A program made the translations under genes and the position numbers. Under the pieces are notes generated by a model. The model did no database searches, had not been told where the DNA came from, and saw nothing but the letters and a program-made list of their open reading frames with translations. From NCBI RefSeq assembly GCF_002095575.1, contig NZ_MLJJ01000004.1:62001-126000 (forward strand): 64,000 bases of DNA, written 5' to 3'. This DNA comes from Pantoea septica (GTDB lineage Bacteria; Pseudomonadota; Gammaproteobacteria; Enterobacterales; Enterobacteriaceae). Below, in pieces: positions 8,364 to 20,586 of the stretch. Position 1 is the first letter of the stretch, and the number at the start of each line of letters is the position of its first letter.

Positions 8364-11300
8364 ACCTGACGCGGCTGTTTATCTTCCGTCCGGTCGCGAC
8401 GCTGCTGCTGACGCTGGCGATCCTGCTGCTCGGCGCGCTCGGCTACCGGCTGCTGCCGGTCGCGCCGCTGCCGCAGGTCGATTTCGCGACGATTATGGTG
8501 AGCGCCAGCCTTGCGGGCGCCAGCCCGGAAACCATGGCGGCGACGGTGGCGACGCCGCTGGAGCGCGCGCTGGGGCAGATCGCCGGTATTACCGAGATGA
8601 CCTCCAGCAGCTCGCAGGGATCCGCCAGCATTATTTTACAGTTTGAGCTGGACCGCGATATCAACGGCGCGGCGCGTGACGTGCAGGCGGCGATCAACGC
8701 CTCGCGCAGCCTGCTGCCGAGCAGCATGGCCTCGCTGCCGACCTACCGCAAAGCCAATCCCTCCGACGCGCCCATCGTGATGCTGGCGCTCACCTCCGAA
8801 ACGCGCACCCCCGGCGAGCTGTACGATCTGGCCGAAAGCAAGATCGAGCAGGCGATGGGGCAGGTGAAGGGCGTGGGCGAGGTATCGCTGATGGGCAGCG
8901 CGCTGCCCGCGGTGCGTATCGACCTGCAGCCGCAGAAGCTGACGCACTACGGCATCTCGCTGGATAGCGTGCGCAGCGCCGTCGCCAACAGTACCACTAA
9001 TCTGCCGAAAGGCATGCTGCAGGGTAGCAGCCAGTCGTGGGTGGTGGACAGCAACGGCCAGCTCGACAAGGCCGCGCAGTTCCGCGATCTGATCGTCGCT
9101 TATCAGGATGGCAAAGCGGTGCGGCTGCACGACGTCGCCACCGTCTACGACTCGGTGGAGGATCAGTATCAGGCTGGTTTCCTCAACGCCGCGCCCGCGG
9201 TGATGATCGGCATTAAGCGTCAGGCGGGCGCCAATATGCTCGACACCATTGACGCCATTAAGGCGCAGCTGCCGGCGCTGGAGAAAGATCTGCCCGCCGA
9301 CGCGCAGCTGAAAGTGGTGATCGACCGGTCGCCAGGGGTGCGCGCCTCGCTCTACGATACCGAAGAGACGCTGCTGATCGCCGTGCTGCTGGTGATCGCC
9401 GTGGTGTTTGTCTTCCTGCGCAACCTGCAGGCGGTGGCGATCCCGGCGCTGGCGCTGCCGGTGTCGCTGATCGGGACCTGCGCGGTGATGTACCTGCTCG
9501 GCTACAGCCTCGACAACCTGTCGCTGATGGCGCTGATTATCTCCACCGGCTTCGTCGTGGATGACGCCATCGTGGTGCTGGAGAACATCACGCGGCATAT
9601 TGAAGAGGGGCTGGGGCCGGTGCGCGCGGCGGTGCGCGGCGCGCGCGAGGTGAGCTTTACCGTGCTGTCGATGACGGTGTCGCTTATCGCCGTTTTTATC
9701 CCCATCCTGCTGATGGGCAGCATCGTGGGACGCCTGTTCCGCGAATTCGCCATTACCCTCACGGTGTCGCTGCTGATCTCGATGTTCGTCTCCCTCAGCC
9801 TGACGCCGATGCTCTGCGCACGGCTGCTGAAGCGCAGGCCGCGCGTCGCCAACAGGCCGCATCCGATCTACCAGTTTATCGAGAACCGGCTCAACGCGCT
9901 GCTAGCCGCCTATGCGCGCGGGCTGAACTGGGTGATGCGCCATCAGAAGCTCACGATGTTCAGCCTGGCGCTTACCGTGCTGCTCAATCTGTTTCTTTAC
10001 AGCGTGGTGCAGAAGGGCTTCTTTCCCAATCAGGACACCGGCCTGCTGATGGGCGCGCTGCGCGCCGACCAGAACATCTCGTTTCAGGCGATGAAGCCGA
10101 AAATGCTGATGTTCACCAACATTATTCAGGCCGATCCGGCGGTAGAGAGCGTCATGTCCTCGATGGGCAGCGGCATGTTCGGCTCGCGCAACAGCGCCAA
10201 CTTCTTCGTGCGGCTGAAGGATCTCGACCAGCGCGACGCCACCGCTACCGAAGTGGCCAACCGGCTGAGCATGAAAACCAGCCATATCGCCGGCGCGCAG
10301 ATGTTCCTGATGGCGGCGCAGGATCTGCATATCGGCGGCCGCAGCGCCAACGCCAGCTATCAGTACAGCCTGCAGGCGGACGATCTCGATCTGCTGCGCA
10401 CCTGGACGCCGAAAGTACAGGCGGCGCTGGCGGCGATCCCGCAGCTCAACAGCGTCGATTCCGACTCGCAAACCGGCGGCCAGGAGGTGGTGATCACTAT
10501 CGATCGCGATCGCGCCACGCGCCTCGGCGTCAATGTGCAGATGCTCGACACCATGCTCAATAACGCCTTCAGCCAGCGTCAGGTCGCCACGCTCTATCAC
10601 ACGCTGAATCAGTATCACGTCGTGATGTCGCTTAACAGCAGCTACACGCGCGACCCGGCGATTTTGCAGCAGCTCTATGTGGTTAACGACAGCGGCGATC
10701 GGGTGCCGCTCTCCGCCTTCGCCACTCTGAGCAGCGGCAACGCGCCGCTGTCGGTGGCGCATCAGGGACAGTCGGCCACCAGCACCGTCGCCTTTAACCT
10801 CAACGACGGCGTTTCGCTGGAGCAGGCGCAGGCGCTGATCAAGCAGGCGATGGCGAAGCTCGGTCTGCCTTCCAGCATCCAGGCCGGTTTTGCCGGCACC
10901 GCCGCCGCCTTCGGCCAGCTGACGGCCACCATGCCCTGGCTGATCCTGGCGGCGCTGGCGGCGGTCTATATCGTGCTGGGCGTGCTTTACGAGAGCTATG
11001 TGCATCCGCTGACCATTCTCTCGACGCTGCCGTCGGCGGGCGTCGGCGCGCTGCTGCTGCTGCTGCTCACCCATACACAGCTCACGGTGATTGCGCTGAT
11101 CGGCATTATCCTGCTGATCGGCATCGTGAAAAAGAACGCCATTATGATGATCGACTTTGCGCTCGACGCCGAGCGCCGTCTCGGCCTCTCGCTGCAGCAG
11201 GCTATCGTGCAGGCGTGCCTGATGCGTTTTCGCCCCATCATGATGACCACGCTGGCAGCCTTCTTCGGCGCGCTGCCGCTGGCGCTCGGCAGCGGCGGCG

Positions 11301-11461
11301 ACGCCGATCTGCGCAGCCCGCTCGGCATGGCGATTGCCGGCGGGCTGGCGCTGAGCCAGCTATTGACCCTGTTTACCACGCCGGTGGTCTATCTCTGGCT
11401 CGACCGTTTGAGTCGCGCCACCCAACGTCAGTGGCGTCGTTTGCGCCATGCGGAATCCTGA
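8360..11461 (+). CDS. mdtC: RND efflux transporter, MdtC-like
   Basis: Second RND pump subunit, 1033 residues (E. coli MdtC 1025). It carries the same relay motif ([14 protein letters not shown]) and C-terminal [18 protein letters not shown]. In E. coli, MdtB and MdtC assemble in a 2:1 trimer and export bile salts, novobiocin and similar compounds. The ATG overlaps the mdtB stop (ATGA). Unlike E. coli, no mdtD or baeSR follows; an outer-membrane factor gene follows instead, as in Pseudomonas muxABC-opmB. Confidence 0.88.
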   Translation: MNLTRLFIFRPVATLLLTLAILLLGALGYRLLPVAPLPQVDFATIMVSASLAGASPETMAATVATPLERALGQIAGITEMTSSSSQGSASIILQFELDRDINGAARDVQAAINASRSLLPSSMASLPTYRKANPSDAPIVMLALTSETRTPGELYDLAESKIEQAMGQVKGVGEVSLMGSALPAVRIDLQPQKLTHYGISLDSVRSAVANSTTNLPKGMLQGSSQSWVVDSNGQLDKAAQFRDLIVAYQDGKAVRLHDVATVYDSVEDQYQAGFLNAAPAVMIGIKRQAGANMLDTIDAIKAQLPALEKDLPADAQLKVVIDRSPGVRASLYDTEETLLIAVLLVIAVVFVFLRNLQAVAIPALALPVSLIGTCAVMYLLGYSLDNLSLMALIISTGFVVDDAIVVLENITRHIEEGLGPVRAAVRGAREVSFTVLSMTVSLIAVFIPILLMGSIVGRLFREFAITLTVSLLISMFVSLSLTPMLCARLLKRRPRVANRPHPIYQFIENRLNALLAAYARGLNWVMRHQKLTMFSLALTVLLNLFLYSVVQKGFFPNQDTGLLMGALRADQNISFQAMKPKMLMFTNIIQADPAVESVMSSMGSGMFGSRNSANFFVRLKDLDQRDATATEVANRLSMKTSHIAGAQMFLMAAQDLHIGGRSANASYQYSLQADDLDLLRTWTPKVQAALAAIPQLNSVDSDSQTGGQEVVITIDRDRATRLGVNVQMLDTMLNNAFSQRQVATLYHTLNQYHVVMSLNSSYTRDPAILQQLYVVNDSGDRVPLSAFATLSSGNAPLSVAHQGQSATSTVAFNLNDGVSLEQAQALIKQAMAKLGLPSSIQAGFAGTAAAFGQLTATMPWLILAALAAVYIVLGVLYESYVHPLTILSTLPSAGVGALLLLLLTHTQLTVIALIGIILLIGIVKKNAIMMIDFALDAERRLGLSLQQAIVQACLMRFRPIMMTTLAAFFGALPLALGSGGDADLRSPLGMAIAGGLALSQLLTLFTTPVVYLWLDRLSRATQRQWRRLRHAES

Positions 11462-11464
11462 TTG

Positions 11465-12853
11465 ATGAAAACGCTTTCTCTCGCTTTACTGCTGCTGCTC
11501 GGCGGCTGCGCCGTCGGCCCCGACTATCAACGGCCCAGCGCCAGCGTGCCGCTGCACTATAAAGAAGCCAAAGGCTGGCAGCGCGCCGCGCCGCAGGACG
11601 ATCGCAGCAAAGGCGAATGGTGGGCGGTCTATCACGACGACACCCTGAGCGGCCTGCTGCGGCAGGTCAGCATCTCTAACCAGAACGTCGCCAGCTATGC
11701 CGCGCAGTACCGCGAAGCCCAGGCGCTGGCCGCCCAGTCGCGCGCCGCGCTCTTCCCGACGCTCGGCTATGACGCCAGCGCAACGCGCAGCGGCACTCGC
11801 TCGACCAACAGCGGCGCGCGCAGCGTCACCAGCAGCGATTCGGCGCAGCTGAGCGCCAGCTGGGAGCTCGATCTGTGGGGCAAGCTACGCCGCACCCGAG
11901 AAGAGAACGCCGCCAGCGCCGAGGCGAGCGCCGCCGAGCTGGCGAACGTGACGCTCAGCGCCCAGTCGGAGCTGGCGCAGGACTATTTTCAGCTGCGTAT
12001 TATGGATGAGAAGATCGCGCGCTATCAGCAAAGCGTGGCGGCCTACGCGCGCTATCTGCAGGTGATCGAGAACAAATACCGGGCGGGCAGCGAATCGCGC
12101 GCCACCCTGGCGCAGGCGCAGATGCAGCTGGAGAGCGCCCGCGCCTCGGCGCTCGACGAGCAGTGGCAGCGCGCCCAGCTTGAACACGCTATCGCGCTGC
12201 TGCTGGGAAAAACGCCTGCCGAATTCAGCCTGCCCGCGGCGAAGCTGACCGCAAGCCTGCCGCCGCTACCGCAGACGCTGCCGTCGCAGCTGCTGCAGCG
12301 CCGACCCGATATCGCCAGTGCCGAACGCAACGTCGCCGCCGCCAACGCCGCGGTAGGCGTGGCCATCGCCGGCTACTATCCCGATCTGACGCTGAGCGCC
12401 AGCGGCGGCACCAGCGCCTCGGCGCTGCATAATCTCTTCTCGCTGCCCTATCGCGTCTGGTCGCTCGGCCCCGACCTGAGCGGCACATTGCTCGATTTCG
12501 GCGCCACCTCGGCGAAGGTGGAGCAGGCGCGCGCCGCCTGGGACGCCAGCGTCGCCAGCTATCGGCTTTCGGTGCTGACGGCGATGCAGGAAGTGGAAGA
12601 CGATCTGGTGGAGCTTAACACCCTCGCCAGCGAGCTGGATGCGCAGCAGCGCGCCGCCGACGCCGCGCGCGAGTCGGCGCGCGTCACGCGCAATCAGTAT
12701 GAGGCGGGCATGATCGACTACCTCGACGTCGCCACCACCGAAACCAGCAGCCTGAGCGCGCAGCAGAGCCTGCTGACGCTGCAAAGCACGCAGTGGGTCG
12801 CCAGCGTGGCGCTGATCGCCGCGCTCGGCGGCGGCTGGCAGAGCGCGCCCTAA
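11465..12853 (+). CDS. Outer-membrane efflux channel lipoprotein (NodT/OprM family)
   Basis: About 462 residues. The N-terminus MKTLSLALLLLLGGC is a lipoprotein signal with the lipidated cysteine at residue 15, followed by AVGPDYQRP, typical of OprM/CusC-type channels. Two repeated OEP halves are visible: WWAVYHDDTLSGLLRQVSISNQ in the first and LLQRRPDIASAERNVAAANA in the second. It provides the tunnel to the outside for the adaptor-pump complex encoded just upstream. ATG 11465, not TTG 11462, fits the signal peptide. It starts 3 bp after the mdtC stop, so it is in the same operon. Confidence 0.87.
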   Translation: MKTLSLALLLLLGGCAVGPDYQRPSASVPLHYKEAKGWQRAAPQDDRSKGEWWAVYHDDTLSGLLRQVSISNQNVASYAAQYREAQALAAQSRAALFPTLGYDASATRSGTRSTNSGARSVTSSDSAQLSASWELDLWGKLRRTREENAASAEASAAELANVTLSAQSELAQDYFQLRIMDEKIARYQQSVAAYARYLQVIENKYRAGSESRATLAQAQMQLESARASALDEQWQRAQLEHAIALLLGKTPAEFSLPAAKLTASLPPLPQTLPSQLLQRRPDIASAERNVAAANAAVGVAIAGYYPDLTLSASGGTSASALHNLFSLPYRVWSLGPDLSGTLLDFGATSAKVEQARAAWDASVASYRLSVLTAMQEVEDDLVELNTLASELDAQQRAADAARESARVTRNQYEAGMIDYLDVATTETSSLSAQQSLLTLQSTQWVASVALIAALGGGWQSAP

Positions 12854-12929
12854 ATCGCGCCTTTACGCTTGTCGAACGACGTCAGATCCTGCATCGTTAG
12901 GAACCTTTTAGCGATGCTATGGAGCTGGC

Positions 12930-15080
12930 ATGTTGTTTACATTTTTACGTCTGGTCTGCCGCCTGTTGTGGCGGGTGGAACTGCGCGGCGACGCCGCCGC
13001 GCTGCATCAGGGAAAAGTGCTGATCGCGCCGAATCATATGTCTTTTCTCGACGGCGTGCTGCTGGCGCTGTTCCTGCCGATCAGACCGGTATTCGCGGTT
13101 TACTCCGCCGTCAGCGATCGGTGGTATATGCGGCTGGTGAAGCCGCTGATCGATTTCGTTCCGCTCGATCCGACCCGGCCGATGTCGATCAAACAGCTGG
13201 TGCGGCTGATCGACAGCGGCCGTCCGGTGGTGATCTTCCCGGAAGGGCGCATCACCGTGACCGGCTCGCTGATGAAAATCTACAGCGGCGCGGGGTTCGT
13301 CGCCGCCAAATCGCAGGCCAACGTGGTGCCGATGCGCATCGAAGGCGCGGAGTACACCCCTTTCGGCCGCCTGGCGGGCATCTTCAAACGCCGCCTTTTT
13401 CCCCGCATCACCCTGACCATTCTGCCCGCCACGCGCATTCCGATGCCGGAGGCGAAGCGCGCCCGCGAACGGCGCCAGCTCGCCGGCGAGCACCTGCATC
13501 ATATTATGATGGAGGCGCGCATGGCGGTGCGCCCGCGCGAAACGCTCTATGACGCCTTCCTCAACGCCCGCACCCGCTACGGCGCCTTCAAGCCCTGCAT
13601 CGAAGACGTCAACATGCAGCCCGACAGCTATACCGGGCTGCTGAAAAAGGCGCTCGGCGTCGGACGCATTCTTGAGCGCTACAGCCAGCCGGGCGAGATT
13701 GTCGGCCTGCTGCTGCCCAACGCGACGGTGACTGCGGCGGCGATCCTCGGCGCGTCGATGCGCGGGCGCGTGCCGGCGATGCTCAACTACACCGCCGGGG
13801 TCAACGGCATGCGCGCGGCCCTGACCGCGTCGCAGGCGAAAACCGTCTTTACCTCGCGCCAGTTTCTGGAGAAGGGCAACCTCTGGCATCTGCCGCAGGG
13901 GCTGACCGAGGTCGAGTGGATCTATCTGGAGGATCTGCGCGACACCGTGACGACGCAGGACAAGCTCTGGATCCTCGCGCATCTGCTGCTGCCGCGGCGC
14001 GCGCAGGTGGCGCGCCAGCCGGAAGAGGCGGCGATGGTGCTCTTCACCTCCGGCTCGGAAGGCAACCCCAAAGGGGTGGTGCATTCGCATAAAAGCCTGC
14101 TGGCGAACGTGGAGCAGATCCGCACCGTGGCGGATTTCACCCCGCGCGATAAATTTATGTCGGCGCTGCCGCTGTTCCACGCCTTCGGCCTGACGGTGGG
14201 CCTGTTCACGCCGCTGATGACCGGCGCGCAGGTGTTTCTCTACCCCAGCCCGCTGCACTATCGCATCGTGCCGGAGCTGGTCTACGACCGCAACTGCACC
14301 GTGCTGTTCGGCACATCGACCTTCCTCGGCAACTACGCGCGCTTTGCCGCGCCTTACGATTTCGCCCGCCTGCGCTACGTGGTGGCGGGCGCGGAGAAGC
14401 TGCAGGAAGCGACGCGCCAGATCTATATGGAGAAATACGGCATTCGTATTCTGGAAGGCTACGGCGTAACCGAATGCGCGCCGGTAGTGGCGATCAACGT
14501 GCCGATGGCGGCGAAAGCGCACACCGTCGGCCGCATTCTGCCGGGCATGGATTCGCGGCTGATGTCGGTAGAGGGCATCGAGCAGGGCGGACGGCTGCAG
14601 CTGCGCGGGCCGAATATCATGAACGGCTATCTGCGCGTCGAGAATCCCGGCGTGCTGGAAGCGCCCGTCGCCGACAACGGCGAAGGGCAGATGGAGGCGG
14701 GCTGGTACGATACCGGCGATATCGTCTCCTTTGACGAAGGCGGCTTCTGTCAGATTCAGGGGCGCGCCAAACGCTTTGCCAAGATCGCCGGCGAGATGGT
14801 ATCGCTGGAGAGCGTCGAGCAGATCGCCCTCAAGGCGTCGCCGGAGAAACAGCACGCGGCGTCGCTGCGCGCCGACGGCAGCCGCGGCGAAGCGCTGGTG
14901 CTCTTTACCACCGACGCCGGGCTGAAGCGCGACGGGCTGCAAAAGGCGGCGCGCGAGCTGGGCGCGCCGGAGCTCGCCGTGCCGCGCGACATCCGCGTGA
15001 TGAAACAGCTGCCGATGCTGGGCAGCGGAAAACCGGACTATGTCAGCCTGAAAAAGCTGGCGGAAGAGGAGCAGTCATGA
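12930..15080 (+). CDS. aas: Bifunctional 2-acylglycerophosphoethanolamine acyltransferase / acyl-ACP synthetase
   Basis: Inner-membrane enzyme of 716 residues (E. coli 719) that re-acylates lyso-PE with acyl-ACP and also charges ACP with fatty acid. The acyltransferase half has N35-H36-MSFL-D41 (HX4D) and FPEG. The AMP-binding half has [29 protein letters not shown] and WYDTGD. It is preceded by GGAGC-type ribosome binding (ATGGAGCTGGC). It overlaps lplT by 4 bp, as in E. coli. E. coli aas is next to omrA/omrB and galR; here the efflux operon separates aas from the sRNA genes. Confidence 0.96.
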   Translation: MLFTFLRLVCRLLWRVELRGDAAALHQGKVLIAPNHMSFLDGVLLALFLPIRPVFAVYSAVSDRWYMRLVKPLIDFVPLDPTRPMSIKQLVRLIDSGRPVVIFPEGRITVTGSLMKIYSGAGFVAAKSQANVVPMRIEGAEYTPFGRLAGIFKRRLFPRITLTILPATRIPMPEAKRARERRQLAGEHLHHIMMEARMAVRPRETLYDAFLNARTRYGAFKPCIEDVNMQPDSYTGLLKKALGVGRILERYSQPGEIVGLLLPNATVTAAAILGASMRGRVPAMLNYTAGVNGMRAALTASQAKTVFTSRQFLEKGNLWHLPQGLTEVEWIYLEDLRDTVTTQDKLWILAHLLLPRRAQVARQPEEAAMVLFTSGSEGNPKGVVHSHKSLLANVEQIRTVADFTPRDKFMSALPLFHAFGLTVGLFTPLMTGAQVFLYPSPLHYRIVPELVYDRNCTVLFGTSTFLGNYARFAAPYDFARLRYVVAGAEKLQEATRQIYMEKYGIRILEGYGVTECAPVVAINVPMAAKAHTVGRILPGMDSRLMSVEGIEQGGRLQLRGPNIMNGYLRVENPGVLEAPVADNGEGQMEAGWYDTGDIVSFDEGGFCQIQGRAKRFAKIAGEMVSLESVEQIALKASPEKQHAASLRADGSRGEALVLFTTDAGLKRDGLQKAARELGAPELAVPRDIRVMKQLPMLGSGKPDYVSLKKLAEEEQS

Positions 15081-16279
15081 GCAGGCTAAACACGCAGGCG
15101 ATGTCGCTGGGGTCGCGCGGCATGCTGGCGGTAATGGGCGCGCAGTTCTTCTCCGCCTTTGGCGACAACGCGCTGCTTTTCGCTACTCTGGCACTGCTGA
15201 AAAGCGAGCGCTATCCCGACTGGAGCCAGCCGGTGATGCAGATGTTGTTCGTCGCCGCCTATATTCTGCTGGCGCCTTTTGTCGGCCAGATGGCGGACAG
15301 CTTCGCCAAAGGCCGGGTTATGATGTTCGCCAACAGCCTGAAGCTGCTGGGGGCGCTGCTGATCTGCTTCGGCCTCAATCCCTTCGTGGGTTATACGCTG
15401 GTGGGCATCGGCGCGGCCGCTTATTCGCCCGCCAAATACGGCATTCTCACCGAGCTGACCTCCGGCGAGAAGCTGGTGAAGGCCAACGGCATGATGGAGA
15501 GTTCTACCATCGCCGCGATCCTGCTCGGATCGGTATCGGGTGGCGCGCTCGCCGACTGGAGCCTGCCGGCGGCGCTGGCGCTTTGCGCGGCCACTTACGC
15601 GGTGGCGGTGGCGGCAAACCTGTTTATTCCTGCGCTTGCCGCGGCGCGGCCGGGACAGAGCTGGAACGTCGGCGCGATGCTGCGCCGTTTTTTCCAGGCG
15701 TGCTCAGCGCTGTGGCATAACGCGGAGACGCGCTTTTCCATTCTCGGCACCAGCCTGTTCTGGGGCGCGGGCGTGACGCTGCGCTTCCTGCTGGTGTTGT
15801 GGGTGCCGGTGGCGCTCGGCATCAGCGACAACGCCACGCCGACGACGCTCAACGCCATGGTGGCGATCGGCATCGTGGTCGGCGCCGGCGCGGCGGCGAA
15901 GCTGGTAACGCTGGAGACGGTGCGCCGCTGCATGCCCGCCGGCGTGCTGATCGGCGTGATGGTGATCATCTTCTCGCTGCAGCATTCGCTGCTGAACGCG
16001 TACCTGCTGCTGATGGTAATCGGCGCGCTGGGCGGTTTTTTCGTGGTGCCGCTCAACGCGGTGCTGCAGGCGCGCGGCAAGGCGAGCGTCGGCGCGGGCA
16101 ATGCGATTGCGGTGCAGAACTTCGGCGAGAATATCGCCATGCTAGTGATGCTGGGGCTCTATACGCTGGCGGTGAAAGCGGGCGCGCCTGCGGTCGCTAC
16201 CGGCGTCGGCTTTGGCGCGCTGTTTGCGCTGGCGATAGCGGCGCTGTGGCTGTGGCGGCCGAAAGCCGCCGCGCGTTAA
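15077..16279 (+). CDS. lplT: Lysophospholipid transporter LplT
   Basis: A 400-residue MFS protein that flips lyso-PE across the inner membrane for Aas to repair. The N-terminus [20 protein letters not shown] and about 12 hydrophobic segments match E. coli LplT. The start codon overlaps the aas stop (ATGA), giving the conserved lplT-aas pair in the order aas-lplT. Its stop codon overlaps, on the other strand, the stop of a CcdA-like remnant. Confidence 0.94.
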   Translation: MSRLNTQAMSLGSRGMLAVMGAQFFSAFGDNALLFATLALLKSERYPDWSQPVMQMLFVAAYILLAPFVGQMADSFAKGRVMMFANSLKLLGALLICFGLNPFVGYTLVGIGAAAYSPAKYGILTELTSGEKLVKANGMMESSTIAAILLGSVSGGALADWSLPAALALCAATYAVAVAANLFIPALAAARPGQSWNVGAMLRRFFQACSALWHNAETRFSILGTSLFWGAGVTLRFLLVLWVPVALGISDNATPTTLNAMVAIGIVVGAGAAAKLVTLETVRRCMPAGVLIGVMVIIFSLQHSLLNAYLLLMVIGALGGFFVVPLNAVLQARGKASVGAGNAIAVQNFGENIAMLVMLGLYTLAVKAGAPAVATGVGFGALFALAIAALWLWRPKAAAR

Positions 16280-16431
16280 AATAGCGGGTGCTGGTCCGAG
16301 AGTAAACCGCGCGCTTCCGTTATTCGGTTGAGTTCGGCCAGCGCCGCCGCATTAGCCTGCCGCCACTGCTGTGGCGATACGGCGACAGAAGGCTCTCTGC
16401 GCTGCCTGCCGCCGCGCTCTTTTTTCTTCTC
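16276..16431 (-). pseudogene. Remnant of a CcdA-family antitoxin (C-terminal part)
   Basis: On the minus strand a short frame without a start codon encodes SPQQWRQANAAALAELNRIT followed by [13 protein letters not shown] and a stop. This follows the C-terminal pattern of chromosomal CcdA antitoxins (W-R-x-x-N-A-x-A-x-A-x-L-N ... G-x-x-S-D-x-x-x-x-F), the part that wraps the CcdB toxin. The N-terminal DNA-binding half is missing, and no ccdB is found downstream, where lplT lies. The remnant is in the same frame as barA and follows directly after the barA stop codon. It is probably a leftover of a lost toxin-antitoxin module. Confidence 0.5.
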
Positions 16432-19161
16432 TTAGCTTTCACCCAGCAACCTCCGCGCCTCGCGCGCCACGTTTTCCATCTCGTCCTGCAGCTCCAGCAG
16501 CTCCGGCTCCAGGTCGTCGATATCGGCGCTCTGGCGCAGGTTCTTCTCCAGCTGGCGGCAGAGCTGCTTCATGCGCGGCACGCCGCTGTAGCTGGCGCTG
16601 CCGTGCAGCTTATGAATGATCTCGCGCAGTCCCTGTACATCCTTCGCCGCCATAAAGGCGTCGAGTTTTTCATGCACCTCAGGCAGAAAGTCGAGCAGCA
16701 TTTTCAGCATATCGCGCGCCAGATCGGGTTTGTTCGCCGCCTGGCGCAGCGCCAGCTCCCAGTCGAGCGACGGCGAAACGGCAGGCACCGGCGGCAGCAC
16801 CGCGGGCAGCGCCGGACTGTAGCGCGCCAGCAGCTGGCTGAGCCGGGTTTCGTCGATCGGCTTCGCCAGATAGTCGTTCATCCCGGCTTTGATCAGATGT
16901 TCGCGCTCGCCGTCGATGGCGTGCGCGGTGACCGCCACAATCGGCGTGCTGGCGTGCAGCGGCAGGCTGCGAATGATTTCGCTGGCGCGAATGCCGTCGA
17001 TCTCCGGCATCTGAATATCCATCAGGATGATATCGAGCGGCTGCGCGCTCGCCGCGGCGATCGCCTGCTCAGCGTTGTTGCATAACAGGATATGCTGCAC
17101 CTGCTCCTCCAGCAGCGCGCCGATCAGCTTGAGGTTGGCGGGGTTATCGTCCACCGCCATGACCCGCAGCGGCAGTCGCGCGCCGTTGGGCAGTTCGCTG
17201 CGCTGGCGGGTATGCAGATCGGCCAGCAGCGGCAGCAGACGCGTGGTGGAGACCGGTTTGGTGATGCAGCCGTGAATGCCGCGCACCTTGAGCCGATCCG
17301 CCAGCAGCATCATGGCGCTTGGCAGCGCCAGCAGCACGCAGTCGGCGCGGTTGAGCAGGGCGTCGATAAAGGCGTCGTCCAGCAGCGCTTGCTGCGTGAT
17401 GTCGATCGGCAGCCCGACCAGCAGCAGCGGATAATGCGGCTCGCGCAGGCCCGACAGCGTTTCGCTGTGCTCGATCTGCAGCGGCGTAACGCGCAGCATC
17501 TTCAGCGTCGCGTCGGCCGAGGCGGCGTGCGCCTCGACGTAGGCCATGCGCGAGCGCGACAGGGCGTCGAGCGCGCGCGGCAGCGTCGGCGCGTTGGGGT
17601 TGAGATCGAGCTGTATCCGCACCCAGAAGGTCGAGCCTTCGTTGACGCGGCTGTGAAAGGCGATCTCGCCGCCCATTTCGCTGACCAGCTTCTGGGTAAT
17701 CACCAGCCCCAGCCCCGTGCCGCCGTGGCGGCGGGAAATGCTGGCGTCCGCCTGGCGAAACGCCTGAAACAGCTGGGTTTGCTGCTGCTCGGAAATGCCG
17801 ATGCCGGAATCGTGCACCTGAATCTCCAGCTCGACGCGCATGGTGCTGACGGCGCGCCGTTCGACGCGCAGATCGATAGTGCCGCGTTCGGTAAACTTAA
17901 TGGCGTTTCCCAGCAGATTGATCAGAATCTGCTGCAGGCGCAGCGGATCGCCGATAACGTTATCCGGCACGCTGCTGTCGCACAGCACCGTCAGCTCCAG
18001 CCCTTTTTCGTGCGCCGAGGGCGCCAGCAGCACAATGGTTTCATCCAGGGTGGCGCGCAGCGGGAAAGGGATCGACTCCAGCACCAGCTTGCCCGCTTCC
18101 AGCTTGGAGAAGTCGAGCACGTCGTTGATAATGCTGAGTAAATTATTCGCCGAGCGCTCAATGGTGTGCATATAGTCGCGCTGGGTGGTGCCGAGCGCGG
18201 TTTTCAGCATCTGACGGGTAAAGCCGATCACGCCGTTAAGCGGGGTGCGCAGCTCGTGAGACATATTGGCGAGAAACTCCGACTTGATGCGCGCCGCTTC
18301 CTGGGCGCGCTTTTTCGCCAGGTCCAGCTCGACGTTCTGAATCTCCAGCTGCTCCAGCGTTTCCCGCAGATCCCAGGTCGCCTGATCGATATTGTGCTGC
18401 ATCTCTTCATGGTAGGCGGTGAGCGACATCGCCATGGCGTTGATGCCGTTTTTCAGGATGCTCAGCTCTCCCAGCATATAACCCTCGACGCGGCTGTCGA
18501 GCTGGCCGCGGCGAATGCGGTCGACGGTCGTAACCATATTGCGAATCGGGCCGGTAACGTCGCGCATCAGGCGATAGGCGAACAGCATGGCGATGCAGAG
18601 ACAAAACAGCAGCATCAGGGTGGCGACAAACACCTCTTTATACTGCTGCAAACGCACCGACTGGAGATCGAGCTCAATTGCCACGTAGCCGAGCGGATTG
18701 CCCGCTGGCTTCGCCTCTTCGCTCGGCTGTTCGTCTACCGCATAGTGCTCAGAGGTTATCGGCGTGCGCAGGATCAGCTGCGTGCCGTGGCGCTCCATCG
18801 AGACGTCGTCCGACAGCGCGTGGATATCCTCTTTTTGCATCAGGCTCAGGTTCTGGTTGTTATTCGAGGTGACGTAGAGGCGGTTATTGTTGTCGAACAC
18901 GGAAATGGCGCGGACAATATCGGAGTGACGGCGGTGCAGCAGGCTGACCAGCGCACGCAGCGCGTCGCGGTCGTGCCAGGTCATACTGTATTCGCTGGAG
19001 ATCGCCAGCGGCTCGATGATGCTGGCGCCCGCGTCCACTACCTGCCGCTGCAGTTCGTTGTAGCGATGCACCACGAAAAACGAGCTGAGCAGCAGCCCGA
19101 TCATTAACGTCGGCGCCAGGATTAAAATCATCATTCGCGCCCGCAGGCTGTATTTCGTCAT
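16432..19161 (-). CDS. barA: Hybrid sensor histidine kinase BarA
   Basis: Membrane sensor (909 residues) that phosphorylates UvrY and so drives the CsrB/CsrC small RNAs in response to acetate and formate. Order of domains: TM1 (~10-31), periplasmic domain, TM2 (~175-198), HAMP, histidine kinase with H302 in [15 protein letters not shown], ATPase lobes ([22 protein letters not shown]), a degenerate receiver-like region, a true receiver with D715 in [14 protein letters not shown], and an HPt domain with H853 in [12 protein letters not shown]. The key residues match E. coli BarA. It is transcribed away from rlmD, from a 78 bp shared gap. Confidence 0.95.
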   Translation of the reverse strand: MTKYSLRARMMILILAPTLMIGLLLSSFFVVHRYNELQRQVVDAGASIIEPLAISSEYSMTWHDRDALRALVSLLHRRHSDIVRAISVFDNNNRLYVTSNNNQNLSLMQKEDIHALSDDVSMERHGTQLILRTPITSEHYAVDEQPSEEAKPAGNPLGYVAIELDLQSVRLQQYKEVFVATLMLLFCLCIAMLFAYRLMRDVTGPIRNMVTTVDRIRRGQLDSRVEGYMLGELSILKNGINAMAMSLTAYHEEMQHNIDQATWDLRETLEQLEIQNVELDLAKKRAQEAARIKSEFLANMSHELRTPLNGVIGFTRQMLKTALGTTQRDYMHTIERSANNLLSIINDVLDFSKLEAGKLVLESIPFPLRATLDETIVLLAPSAHEKGLELTVLCDSSVPDNVIGDPLRLQQILINLLGNAIKFTERGTIDLRVERRAVSTMRVELEIQVHDSGIGISEQQQTQLFQAFRQADASISRRHGGTGLGLVITQKLVSEMGGEIAFHSRVNEGSTFWVRIQLDLNPNAPTLPRALDALSRSRMAYVEAHAASADATLKMLRVTPLQIEHSETLSGLREPHYPLLLVGLPIDITQQALLDDAFIDALLNRADCVLLALPSAMMLLADRLKVRGIHGCITKPVSTTRLLPLLADLHTRQRSELPNGARLPLRVMAVDDNPANLKLIGALLEEQVQHILLCNNAEQAIAAASAQPLDIILMDIQMPEIDGIRASEIIRSLPLHASTPIVAVTAHAIDGEREHLIKAGMNDYLAKPIDETRLSQLLARYSPALPAVLPPVPAVSPSLDWELALRQAANKPDLARDMLKMLLDFLPEVHEKLDAFMAAKDVQGLREIIHKLHGSASYSGVPRMKQLCRQLEKNLRQSADIDDLEPELLELQDEMENVAREARRLLGES

Positions 19162-19239
19162 AATAGTCGCTGGCTTAGCCTGTTATCCCTGTGCGCGACG
19201 ACGCGCGCACGCTGAATTTTATTGAGAATGTAGAACACT

Positions 19240-20553
19240 ATGGCGCAATTTTACTCCGCAAAACAGCGCGTGACGACTAAGCAACGCATCACCGTCACCG
19301 TGGACGAGCTCGATCCCTTTGGCCAGGGCGTGGCGCGGCATCAGGGTAAGACCCTGTTTATCAGCGGCGCGCTGCCCGGCGAGCAGGCGGAAGTGACGCT
19401 GGTGGAGGAGAAACGTCAGTATGCGCGCGGCAAAGCGACGCGGCTGCTCAGCCTCAGCCCGGAGCGCGTGACGCCGCGCTGCCCGCACTTTACCCGCTGC
19501 GGCGGCTGCCAGCAGCAGCACGCCGCCGAGCCGCTGCAGCAGCGCAGCAAAGCGGCGGCGCTCTCGCGCATGCTGGGCCAGGCGGCGCAGCGCGCCGTCG
19601 CGGTGGACGAGATCCTCGCCGGGCCCGCCTGGGGCTACCGCCGTCGCGCGCGCCTCGGCCTGCAGTGGCAGCCGAAAACGCGCGAGCTGCTGATGGGGTT
19701 TCGCCAGGAGGCGAGCAACGACCTGGTGGCCATTCGCGTCTGCCCCATTCTGGCGCCCGAACTTGAAGCGCTGCTGCCGCCGCTGCGCGACTGCCTCAGC
19801 GCGCTGAAGGCGGCCAGCCGGCTGGGGCACCTCGAGCTGGTGCTGGCGGACAACGGGCCGCTGATGGTACTGCGCCATCTCGACGCGCTGCACGCCGACG
19901 ACCGCGAAAAACTGGAACGTTTTTCGCATGAGCAGAAGCTGATGCTGTTTCTCGACGACGGCGAGCGGCTGGAGCAGGTGCGCGGCGAGGAACCTTTTTA
20001 CCATTCAGGCGAGGTGCGGTTGACCTTTAGCCCGCAAGACTTTATTCAGGTCAACGACGCGGTCAACCAGCAAATGGTGGCGCAGGCGATCGCCTGGCTC
20101 GATCTGCGGCCGGAAGACCGCGTGCTCGATCTCTTTTGCGGCATGGGAAACTTTACGATCCCTGTAGGAAAATGCGTACAAAATGCTGTGGGTGTGGAGG
20201 GCGTTGCAGCATTAGTGCGCCAGGCAGCGTATAATGCGCAACTGAATAATCTTAAAAATGTCCGCTTTTTCCAGCACAACCTGGAGGAAGACGTTACGCG
20301 CCAGCCCTGGGCTGCGCAGGGATTTAACAAGGTATTGCTCGATCCGGCGCGCGCCGGGGCCGCGGGCGTGATGGCGCATGTGGTTAAACTTGCGCCAGAG
20401 CGCGTGGTCTATGTTTCGTGTAATCCCACAACGCTTGCTCGCGACAGCCAGACATTGCTGTCGGCGGGCTACCATCTGGAAAGGGTCGCGATGCTGGATA
20501 TGTTTCCTCATACCCGTCATCTCGAATCCATGGTGCTGTTCAGCAAAACATAA
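19240..20553 (+). CDS. rlmD: 23S rRNA (uracil-1939-C5)-methyltransferase
   Basis: SAM-dependent RNA methyltransferase, 437 residues, that makes m5U1939 in 23S rRNA. An N-terminal TRAM domain ([20 protein letters not shown]) is followed by the iron-sulfur cysteines [14 protein letters not shown], the SAM site [12 protein letters not shown] and the catalytic-cysteine motif [11 protein letters not shown]. It lies upstream of relA in the same direction, as in E. coli. Confidence 0.95.
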   Translation: MAQFYSAKQRVTTKQRITVTVDELDPFGQGVARHQGKTLFISGALPGEQAEVTLVEEKRQYARGKATRLLSLSPERVTPRCPHFTRCGGCQQQHAAEPLQQRSKAAALSRMLGQAAQRAVAVDEILAGPAWGYRRRARLGLQWQPKTRELLMGFRQEASNDLVAIRVCPILAPELEALLPPLRDCLSALKAASRLGHLELVLADNGPLMVLRHLDALHADDREKLERFSHEQKLMLFLDDGERLEQVRGEEPFYHSGEVRLTFSPQDFIQVNDAVNQQMVAQAIAWLDLRPEDRVLDLFCGMGNFTIPVGKCVQNAVGVEGVAALVRQAAYNAQLNNLKNVRFFQHNLEEDVTRQPWAAQGFNKVLLDPARAGAAGVMAHVVKLAPERVVYVSCNPTTLARDSQTLLSAGYHLERVAMLDMFPHTRHLESMVLFSKT

Positions 20554-20586
20554 GCGGCAGTTGATGCTGCTGTGGCAGGAGAGGAT

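Noticed and set aside
12945..14942. 665-codon open frame on the minus strand opposite aas
   Set aside because: It is the mirror of a GC-rich gene: no family match, no ribosome site, and a composition rich in Arg, His and Ala. The same applies to other long antisense frames opposite mdtA, mdtC, relA, pyrG and cysG.
17092..18141. 349-codon plus-strand frame inside barA
   Set aside because: Fully contained in barA on the other strand, with a Gln/Arg/His-rich product and no recognisable domain; an artefact of high GC.
20572..20586. relA start at 20572
   Set aside because: ATG 20587 gives MVAVRSAH as in E. coli; the extra five codons have no counterpart.
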